Below are positions 1-5,264 of a DNA stretch of 5,264 nucleotides, one piece after another. This stretch comes from an uncultured Mollicutes bacterium (GTDB lineage: Bacteria; Bacillota_I; Bacilli_A; RFN20; CAG-826). The stretch covers positions 1 to 5,264 of the forward strand of contig CAMESA010000077.1 in assembly GCA_945935945.1 (NCBI GenBank), given 5' to 3'. The notes under the pieces are model-generated. The model was not told the origin of the DNA. It worked only from the letters and a program-made list of their open reading frames with translations, and searched no databases. How positions within the stretch are numbered: the first letter of the stretch is position 1; each line of letters begins with the position of its first letter. Both the position numbers and the translations under genes were made by a program.

Positions 1-194
1 TTTATAATTACAACACTACCACTAAAGGAATTAAACCAACCAACAATCATTCAAACACACAATCGAATGAACAGCAGAATAGACCTATTGAAATCAATTT
101 AAACATTGGAACGTTTGAGAATAATAGAAATCAAGATGTTCAGCAGTTAATGAAAGAAATTTCTTACTATATGAACCAACAACAAAAGTTTTAA
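1..194 (+). CDS. Tail tape measure protein, C-terminal end (5' partial)
   Basis: An open frame enters from the left edge (first full codon at 3) and ends at TAA 192-194, giving 63 residues. It reads as a polar Asn/Gln/Thr-rich linker followed by IEINLNIGTFENNRNQDVQQLMKEI (split here as IEINLNIGTFENN and RNQDVQQLMKEI) and a short YYMNQQ tail. The pattern of a beta strand, 'NIGxFENNR', then 'DVxxLMxEI' is what I know from C-termini of siphophage tape measure proteins, which run inside the tail tube and set its length. The position immediately upstream of a distal tail protein gene is the standard place for this gene. Most of the protein is outside the window, so the function rests on the C-terminal motif and gene order. 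An unrelated late structural protein is the less likely alternative. Confidence 0.72.
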   Translation, partial: YNYNTTTKGIKPTNNHSNTQSNEQQNRPIEINLNIGTFENNRNQDVQQLMKEISYYMNQQQKF

Positions 195-196
195 TT

Positions 197-220
197 AGAA
201 CCCTTTACAGGGTTCTTTTT
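197..220 (+). terminator. Rho-independent terminator-like hairpin after the tape measure gene
   Basis: An 8-bp perfect stem (197-204 AGAACCCT with 209-216 AGGGTTCT) closes a 4-nt TTAC loop and is followed by a T-run at 216-220. It starts 3 nt after the tape measure stop codon. The form fits an intrinsic terminator or attenuator. Because no convincing promoter is visible between it and the next gene, it probably reduces or shapes expression downstream rather than ending the late operon. Confidence 0.7.
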
Positions 221-251
221 AATTTATATGAAAAAGAGGTGAAAGTATATA

Positions 252-962
252 ATGAAAAACTATTTAATTTTCAATGGTGTGAATACATTAACAGATTTAA
301 ATTTACACATTGACGAATTACCGATTATTGGATCGTTTGAAGAAAGTAAAGATTTGATTGAAATAACTGGTAGGGATGGATTTTTAACTCACAATTATAA
401 TTCAAGAAAATATCAGACAATCGACATTAAAATTTCGGCTAGAAACACAAATAACATTAATCAGATCAAAAAGTTATTTAGTGGAAGTGGCAAATTAATT
501 CTATCTAATAATGAAGAACGATATTATCAAGCGACAGTCATAAACAAGATAGATTTTGAACGATTGTTAATGTACTATAATGAATTTGTCGTTACATTTG
601 CTATTCAACCTTTTTCATATGAATTAACAAATAGTGAAGTTAATATTATCGCTACTCAGCAATTCAATAATCCAACTAATACATCGTGTCAACCGATCAT
701 TAAAATTTATAAACGTAATGGGACAAATGGCGCAGGTAATGTTTATATTGGAAATGAAACTATTCAAATTAAAGCAATTGATGAGTATGTGGAACTAGAT
801 TTTACTTTACAAGAAGCATATACAGTTAAAGACGGTGTTGTTAAAAGTTGCAATTCAAATGTTTTATGCGACTATGATGAAATTGAACCAGGTGATACAC
901 GAATTTCTTTTGATGGAAACATTTCCAAACTTGTAATATTGCCTAATTTTAGATGGTTATAG
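252..962 (+). CDS. Distal tail protein (Dit), siphophage tail-tip hub
   Basis: A 236-residue protein starting at ATG 252, with AGAGGTGA at 235-242 as ribosome binding site 9 nt upstream. Dit forms the hexameric ring that joins the tail tube to the tip and the Tal hub. The N-terminal half shows the Sipho_tail/Dit pattern: a hydrophobic opening with FNG, a conserved 'I..TGRDG' turn near residues 38-43, a 'R.Y..IDIKISA' strand near 52-62, then 'I..LF.G.GKLILSN' and a 'FVVTFAIQPF' strand near 112-121. The C-terminal half, from about residue 130, is a beta-rich region consistent with the galectin-like second domain of Dit, ending in the strand LVILPNFRWL. The length fits the usual 200-300 residues. 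It sits between tape measure and Tal, and its TAG stop (960-962) overlaps the next gene's ribosome binding site, suggesting translational coupling. The family call comes from motif memory and gene order, not a database search. Confidence 0.85.
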   Translation: MKNYLIFNGVNTLTDLNLHIDELPIIGSFEESKDLIEITGRDGFLTHNYNSRKYQTIDIKISARNTNNINQIKKLFSGSGKLILSNNEERYYQATVINKIDFERLLMYYNEFVVTFAIQPFSYELTNSEVNIIATQQFNNPTNTSCQPIIKIYKRNGTNGAGNVYIGNETIQIKAIDEYVELDFTLQEAYTVKDGVVKSCNSNVLCDYDEIEPGDTRISFDGNISKLVILPNFRWL

Positions 963-967
963 GGAGG
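961..967 (+). promoter_or_regulatory. Ribosome binding site fixing the GTG start of the tail hub gene
   Basis: AGGGAGG lies 7 nt before GTG 975 and overlaps the Dit stop codon. The ATG two bases earlier (973) is in another frame and meets a stop after five codons, so GTG 975 is the real start. Confidence 0.8.
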
Positions 968-974
968 AAGAAAT

Positions 975-2271
975 GTGGCTAAAAAATTAATTCGTTTATA
1001 TGAACAAGACACGATAGATTTTTCAAATAATGGTTTGAAAATTTTAAATCCTACGTCAGCTAAAATTACACGTAATTTAATTGAATACACATATCAACTT
1101 GAACTGACACATCTTTTAGATGAAAAAGGTATGATGTTAACAGAAGAAAGAATTTTAGGCTATAATGGTCAGTATTTTAGAATTTCATCTATTAGACGAA
1201 ATTTAAAAGAAGTTAGTGTTATTGCAAAGCATATCTTTTTCGACTTAAATAAAAACTTTATTGAAGATATTAACATTAAAAATAAGACAGGTAGTATGGC
1301 TCTATCACATATTTTAGGTGGAACATCTTACCCTCATTCGTTTTCAGCAACATCTGACATTGATACGGTAGCTAGTTCACGTCTAGTTAGAAAAAATGTT
1401 GTTTCTGCTCTAATTGGAGATACTGATAATAGCTTTATCAATAGATGGGGCGGAGAATTAGACATTGATGGCTTCACTTTTAAGTTGAATGAGCAAATTG
1501 GTAAAGATGATGGGTATACGATTCAATATGGTAAAAACTTAACTGGACTAGACTTACAATTAAACATGTTAGAAGTTGTTACACGTATTCGTCCAGTCGG
1601 ATTTGACGGGATTGAAATTGATGGATTATATGTAGACTCACCATATATTGATAACTATGCACTTCCAATTATCAAGGAAATCAAATATGAAAATGTCAAA
1701 TGGAAAGGTTCTCCAAACTACGAAGAACGTGAAGATGATGATTCATATATTTATGATAATTTGGCAGAAGCACAGGCTAAATTAATTGAATTAGCAACTA
1801 ATGAATTTGTTGTTAATGAAATAGATTCACCAAAAACAACAATCAATATCGAATTCATTGAATTGTCAAAAACCGAAGAATATAAACATTTGAAATTCTT
1901 ACAGAACATTAATATTGGTGACACTGTTCATATTTACCATAAACCATTAGATATTAATTTAAAATCACGTTGTATTGAGTATGTTTATGATTGTATCTTA
2001 AATAAATATGAAACAATCACACTTGGATCATATACAAAAAACTTTTTCACTAAAACACAAAATACAAATAATACACTTGATAAAGGAGAATTAGATATTA
2101 AGTTTTCTGGAATGGTTAATGACATTCTACAACAAACACAAAAACATTTAAATGATTCTATCACACAAGCTATGGGTGGTTATGTATATAAAACAAATAA
2201 CGCATTATATATCATGGACACTGACGATATTAGTACAGCTCAAAAGATATGGACATGGAACAAAAATGGGT
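975..2271 (+). CDS. Tail endopeptidase/hub protein (Tal), exon 1 of an intron-split gene
   Basis: First exon of a gene whose coding sequence is join(975..2271, 2546..4599), 1116 residues. This exon gives residues 1-432 plus the first base of codon 433. Residues 1 to about 375 match the prophage endopeptidase tail family (PF06605-like, gp27/gp44-type hub fold). Markers I recognise are the basic LIRLYEQ start, 'NGQYFRISSIRRN', 'VIAKHIFFDL', 'LLGGTSY'-type segment (here ILGGTSY), the 'NRWGGEL..DGF' motif near 153-165, 'KNLTGLDL', and 'TRIRPVG' near 206. The family forms the trimeric hub closing the tail tip, and some members degrade peptidoglycan; I see no catalytic residues that prove enzymatic activity here. 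Residues about 380-432 are the helical linker and the 'ALYIMDTDDISTAQKIW' segment that leads into the stalk. If the RNA is not spliced, TAA at 2271-2273 ends translation after residue 432. Confidence 0.85.
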
Positions 2272-2545
2272 AAACAGCTTGCCCCTCATACAAGTAATTG
2301 TATGATGAAAACTCGGTGAATTTATGGAAAGCTAAGTTCTATTATTAGAATATGCCAATCATAAGCCAAGCCAATGAAAGTCAATAAAAGTAATTGGAAG
2401 GTTCAGAGACTAATCGTTGAGTCATGACAGACGATAATACGAACAAGAGTGCCGAGAGTCCTATTAATATAGGATTATGATATAGTCCGAACTTATATGA
2501 AAATATAAGAAGTAGAGGATAAAGAGCCTTTACGGTAACAAATTG
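2272..2545 (+). ncRNA. Group I self-splicing intron (subgroup IA-like, ORF-less) in the tail hub gene
   Basis: A 274-nt catalytic intron. The 5' site follows U2271, which forms the expected U.G pair with G2281: GGGU (2268-2271) pairs with GCCC (2281-2284) as P1. The 3' end is G2545, so exon 2 starts at 2546 and the frame is restored (T+TA, Leu). Helices seen: P2 2286-2293/2298-2305 with a GUAA loop; P3 2312-2316/2452-2456; P4 2322-2326/2360-2364; P5 2331-2341/2346-2355; P6 2365-2367/2400-2402 and P6a 2371-2375/2393-2397; P7 2408-2412/2483-2487, plus G2406-C2488 around bulged A2407; P7.1 2413-2417/2431-2435; P8 2459-2464/2469-2474; P9 2492-2498/2503-2509 with a GAAA loop; P9.1 2513-2518/2527-2532. 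A short P10 can form between 2547-2549 and 2277-2279. The conserved R (TTCAGAGACTA) and S (GATATAGTCC) elements are present. The extra P7.1 hairpin and the GNRA loops on P2 and P9 fit subgroup IA. There is no homing endonuclease ORF. G2408-C2487 is the inferred guanosine-binding pair. Confidence 0.95.
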
Positions 2546-4599
2546 TAGCATTTAGTTCCACAGGAGTAGATGGCCCATACACAACAGGAATTACAATGGA
2601 TGGTTATATTGTGGGTTCTATGATTAGTGCTAATAGTATTGTAGGTGAACAAATTCAAGCTAATTCTATTAAGGCGGCAAATTTAGAGGTAGATGTTCAA
2701 AAAAAAATAACAAGTGCAACTGATGAAGAAACGGTTAAAACATTAATCAAAGCAGATTTGGACGGATTTCAGGTAAATGTATCTAATACATATGAAACTA
2801 AAGCGGATGCAATGTCTAAAATCGAAGGTGTTAACGACTCCATTTCTGCCTTAGTTGGTCGTGTTAGTTCGGCTGAGTCTAAAATTACCGATGAAGCTAT
2901 TACGAATACAGTTAAGAAAAGTTTTTATACTAAATCAGAGACAGAAAGTGCTATTACTTCAAAAGGTTATGCAACTGAATCGCAATTACAACAAACTGCA
3001 GATAGTATTACTTATAAATTCAGTCAAAGTGGCGGATACAACTTAATTAAAAATGGTGGATTTGAAAATGGAACTACTCATTGGATAAGAAATGGTAATT
3101 TTACCGATGGTAAGGATGTTTGGTCACCATACGGCAACGGAACATCGTGGGTAATATGGGCAGATGCTTGGTCGGGATTTTACCAATTCTTTAATTGTCG
3201 AGTAGGGCAAACCTATTCGTGGTCAATGGATGTTTATGTCGAGCATGGGTATTTTAGAGCTGGTGTGGAAGATATAAGTGAGGAATGGTATCGAGCAGAC
3301 AATGGATGGGTTAAAATGAAAGGTACTTTTACTGCCACTCGTGAGAGCCATGCTTTTATCCTTTATGCAGCAGAAAATCACACCGCTGTTCATGTTGATA
3401 ATATTATGGTCTGCGAGGGTGATATTCCATCTTCTTATACACCACATCCGAGTGAAATTTATGACGGTATTACAACCATCGACAAGGACGGTATTAAAGT
3501 CACATCATCAATCATGAATGGTTACACACATATGACAAATAGAGGTTTCTATATCAACAAAGATGACAGTAATATTTTTAAAGTTGATGGCGATGGTCTA
3601 TCACTAAGAGGTTGTGGCGCTAATTCTGGACGATATATCAAGATAGAAAATGAAGATTATACAGTATGGAACAATAACATCAACTGTTTGCGTTTTGGTT
3701 ATAAAAACTGGAATGGATGGGATGGAGTACCAGAATTCCTCATGGGATATAAAGGTTTTAGATATACTGATAGTGCAAACACAGGTGAAGATGCTTCTTA
3801 TTTCGGAATGCAAACATGGGGACGTAATGTTAAAAATAATAATGAATATGCTTATCATGATATTTATTATAGAAGCGATAAGTTTGGTGACCAACACCAT
3901 TTAAGATTTTCAGAGGATGGGCTAGTCCAATTACGCTCCCTTAAAAGAATAGAATTAAAAGCCGATTCTGCGAATTATATTGTCGTTGATAAAGATGGAG
4001 GACTATCATTTCCAGAAGGAGTCAATACTTTTGGGGTTAATGATACTATTTGGCTTAAAAACTCGAACTTTGGGATAGTTTGGGGGAAATACACTGGTAA
4101 AGAAGAGTATAATTTACGTCCTGCAACAACATCACCAGTCGATTTAGGCCATTCATCTTATCGTTATCGTACAGTGTATGCCACTAATGGTTCCATTAAC
4201 ACATCTGATATTGTTTTAAAAGAGAATATCGAACCTATTATTTCTAGAGAGTATGCAATGTTTAGAACTAATAATCCAACTATTGAAGACTATTATGAAT
4301 TTGTTAAGACGTTACCACTTTATACTTACGACTATAAAAATGAAGAAGGTTATGATAGATCATTACACAATGTTGGATTTATTGCACAGGATGTAGCAGA
4401 CACAACGGTTGGAAATGAATTTATTTTCAAAGGTGAAGATGGGCTTTATCAGTATAACATGCAGGGATATGTCGGAGTATTAGCTGCTGCTTTACAGAAC
4501 GCTATAAAAGAAATTGATACTCTAAAAGTAAAAAATAATGAATTAGAGGAGCGTTTAAATGATTTAGAAGAACGATTAATTAAACTGGAAACCACCTAA
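2546..4599 (+). CDS. Tail hub/receptor-binding protein (Tal), exon 2: stalk, carbohydrate-binding domain and S74 chaperone
   Basis: Second exon of join(975..2271, 2546..4599), ending at TAA 4597-4599; it supplies residues 433-1116. It opens with LAFSSTGVDGPYTTGITMDG, completing the conserved NG-L-x-FSSTG motif begun in exon 1. The frame is open back to 2539, so ATG 2596 is an internal Met, not the start. Residues about 450-590 are a helical/coiled stalk (ISANSIVGEQIQANSI, then Ser/Thr/Lys-rich repeats). Residues about 594-730 resemble a CBM4/9-type jelly roll: NLIKNGGFENG..HW, Trp-rich strands, 'AVHVDNIMVCEGDIPSSYTPHP'. This probably binds cell-wall glycan. A Gly/aromatic-rich shaft follows. 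LGHSSYRYRTVYATNGSINTSD leads into the peptidase S74 intramolecular chaperone (here split: LGHSSYRYRTVYATN, GSINTSD). Ser986 and Lys991 in SDIVLKENI match the S...K spacing of the autocleavage dyad, so the last 131 residues, ending in a leucine-heptad coiled coil, are likely released after trimer folding. Without splicing this exon has no good ribosome binding site. Confidence 0.87.
3046..3123 (+). repeat. Two adjoining 13-codon imperfect repeats in the carbohydrate-binding domain
   Basis: 3046-3084 encodes IKNGGFENGTTHW and 3085-3123 encodes IRNGNFTDGKDVW, directly abutting and in frame (residues about 600-625 of the spliced protein). Six of 13 residues are identical, with K/R and N/D as conservative changes; by my count 23 of 39 bases match. 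The motif is the usual opening strand of CBM4/9-like domains, which normally occurs once. Confidence 0.6.
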
Positions 4600-4605
4600 A
4601 TCATT

Positions 4606-4613
4606 GAAAGGGG
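4606..4613 (+). promoter_or_regulatory. Ribosome binding site fixing a TTG start
   Basis: GAAAGGGG ends 9 nt before TTG 4623. No ATG or GTG in the same frame lies near this site; the first in-frame ATG falls at codon 43 or so, inside the coiled coil, so TTG is the best supported start. Confidence 0.65.
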
Positions 4614-4622
4614 CTATAAAAC

Positions 4623-4895
4623 TTGGAAGAAAATTTATTAAGTAGATTATCACGCTTAGAAGTCCAGATTGAGAATATTGAAAAATCTCTAGATGTAGTT
4701 CAAGCCGAAACAAAGGCAAATAATCAATTGTGCAATGAATTAAATAAAATGGTCATTGAATTGAAGATCAGTAATGAAAACACAGCAAAAATGATTGAAG
4801 AAGTTAAAGGTAACAATAGTAAGGTGACATGGTTTTTTATCACAACTATTGCTACCTTTTTAATTACTCAGATTTTAAATTTTATTTCTAAGTAA
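4623..4895 (+). CDS. Small coiled-coil protein with C-terminal membrane anchor (XhlA-like)
   Basis: A 90-residue protein starting at TTG 4623 and ending at TAA 4893-4895, 23 nt after the tail hub gene. Residues 1 to about 65 are charged and helical, with heptad hydrophobics (LLSRLSRLEVQIENIEKSL, then repeated N/K/E-rich helix). Residues about 68-88 form one transmembrane helix (WFFITTIATFLITQILNFI), leaving a very short K-ending tail. There is no signal peptide. This layout matches the haemolysin XhlA family (PF10779-like), small membrane proteins of Bacillota phages that work with holins in lysis; the match rests on architecture, not on a diagnostic motif. Its place between two tail genes, rather than beside a visible holin and endolysin, is slightly unusual, so a virion-assembly or membrane-associated tail role remains possible. 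Confidence 0.6.
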   Translation: MEENLLSRLSRLEVQIENIEKSLDVVQAETKANNQLCNELNKMVIELKISNENTAKMIEEVKGNNSKVTWFFITTIATFLITQILNFISK

Positions 4896-4910
4896 GAGAT
4901 TAAAAATTTA

Positions 4911-4916
4911 AGGAGG
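4911..4916 (+). promoter_or_regulatory. Strong ribosome binding site for the last gene
   Basis: AGGAGG, the consensus Shine-Dalgarno sequence, lies 7 nt before ATG 4924 and is the best match in the window. It fits high production of a structural protein. Confidence 0.75.
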
Positions 4917-4923
4917 AGAGCGA

Positions 4924-5264
4924 ATGGCAAAAAAAATATCCCAACTCACACAAGCTACTGAAGTTAAATCAGATGATGTGACAGTTATTGTACAGGATGG
5001 GGAAACGAAAAAATTACCATTAAACATGATGGTAACTAAGCAAGACATTGAAAATAAAAAAGTTGCAGGACTCGCAAAATTAGATGAAATTGAAGCAACT
5101 TATGAGAACGACACTTATACACCAACGATCACAGTTAAAAATAAGTCGTCTGTCAAAACTGGTGAGGGTGATGAAGTAGATTATTCGGCAAATGTTATGG
5201 ATGGACATGCTAAAAGTGCAATTTTAAAAGGTTGTACGGGTTATCGTGATATTGATACAGGCGA
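4924..5264 (+). CDS. Phage tail/fibre-type structural protein, N-terminal part (3' partial)
   Basis: An open frame from ATG 4924 runs past the window edge, giving 113 complete codons. The opening MAKKISQLTQATEVKSDD, followed by VTVIVQDGETKKLPLNMM, matches a short motif ('ISxLTxAxxxxxDDxxxIVQDGxTKKI') that I know from the N-termini of many phage tail-appendage and fibre proteins, where it probably docks the protein on the virion. A short linker follows, then a beta-rich, Asp/Gly/Thr-rich stretch ending near ILKGCTGYRDIDTG, the type of sequence that precedes a jelly-roll or CBM-like domain in such proteins. It follows the XhlA-like gene by 28 nt and seems to belong to the same operon. The rest of the protein, and so its receptor or enzymatic domain, is not in the window; baseplate or upper-fibre protein is the best guess. 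Confidence 0.6.
   Translation, partial: MAKKISQLTQATEVKSDDVTVIVQDGETKKLPLNMMVTKQDIENKKVAGLAKLDEIEATYENDTYTPTITVKNKSSVKTGEGDEVDYSANVMDGHAKSAILKGCTGYRDIDTG

Noticed and set aside
872..1090. Minus-strand ORF across the Dit/Tal junction
   Set aside because: It lies antisense to two well-supported tail genes, resembles no family I know, and shows no convincing ribosome binding context.
2421..2428. Palindrome GTCATGAC as an operator or restriction-type site
   Set aside because: It sits in the loop of the P7.1 hairpin of the intron and needs no separate explanation; an 8-base palindrome is also easy to find by chance.
2274..2545. A frameshift, degraded gene or ordinary intergenic gap between the 432- and 667-codon ORFs
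   Set aside because: A single-base change could not explain 274 nt of non-coding sequence with all group I core helices and an exactly frame-restoring excision. The flanking proteins join into a known continuous motif.
2272..2545. Group II intron or a riboswitch
   Set aside because: There is no GUGYG 5' end or domain V hairpin, and the element lies within a coding frame. The R/S sequences, U.G splice pair and terminal G are group I marks.
2586..2598. Independent translation start at ATG 2596 with AGGA at 2586-2589
   Set aside because: The Shine-Dalgarno match is only four bases, and conserved Tal residues lie upstream in the same frame, so a start here would cut a known motif.
2855..3046. 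Plus-strand 63-residue ORF in another frame of the stalk region
   Set aside because: It is an out-of-frame overlap within the long Tal frame, with a Leu/Lys/Gln-rich translation typical of a shadow.
3223..3900. Two minus-strand ORFs (3223-3447 and 3604-3900)
   Set aside because: They are antisense shadows of the carbohydrate-binding and shaft regions of the hub protein, with low-complexity hydrophobic translations.
3650..3904. Plus-strand 84-residue ORF in another frame of the shaft region
   Set aside because: It overlaps fully with the Tal frame, has no ribosome binding site, and its composition is that of a frame-shifted read.

Overview
The window is a piece of the tail module of a tailed phage or prophage with siphovirus-like gene order, from a low-G+C Bacillota (Firmicutes) host. 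The evidence is the AT-rich sequence, strong AGGAGG-type ribosome binding sites, GTG and TTG starts, and the order tape measure > distal tail protein > tail endopeptidase/hub > small membrane protein > next tail or fibre protein. All genes are on the + strand and tightly packed. I cannot name the host genus or tell a free phage from a prophage.

Layout: 1-194 is the C-terminal end of the tape measure protein. A terminator-like hairpin follows at 197-220. 252-962 encodes the distal tail protein (Dit). From 975 runs the large tail hub/endopeptidase (Tal) gene, which looks like two ORFs (432 and 667 codons). Reading the sequence between them shows a compact group I self-splicing intron at 2272-2545 (274 nt, no ORF). 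Removing it joins 975-2271 to 2546-4599 in frame and gives one 1116-residue protein with a prophage-tail/gp27-like N-terminus, a coiled stalk, a CBM4/9-like carbohydrate-binding domain and a C-terminal S74 intramolecular chaperone with its Ser-Lys dyad. 4623-4895 encodes a 90-residue coiled-coil protein with a C-terminal membrane segment (XhlA-like). 4924 to the window edge is the 5' part of a further tail/fibre-type protein.

Together, the tape measure sets tail length, Dit and the Tal N-terminus form the tail-tip hub, and the Tal C-terminus supplies stalk, glycan binding and self-cleaving trimerisation for host recognition. The main point is the intron. It lies in a conserved Tal motif (WNKNG/LAFSSTG), and full-length Tal depends on splicing. 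Unspliced mRNA hits a TAA made of the last exon base and the first two intron bases, giving a hub-only 432-residue product. All core group I helices (P1-P9) can be drawn by hand, including a GUAA loop on P2 facing a CC:GG site in P8, and a GAAA loop on P9 facing an 11-nt-type tetraloop receptor in P5.
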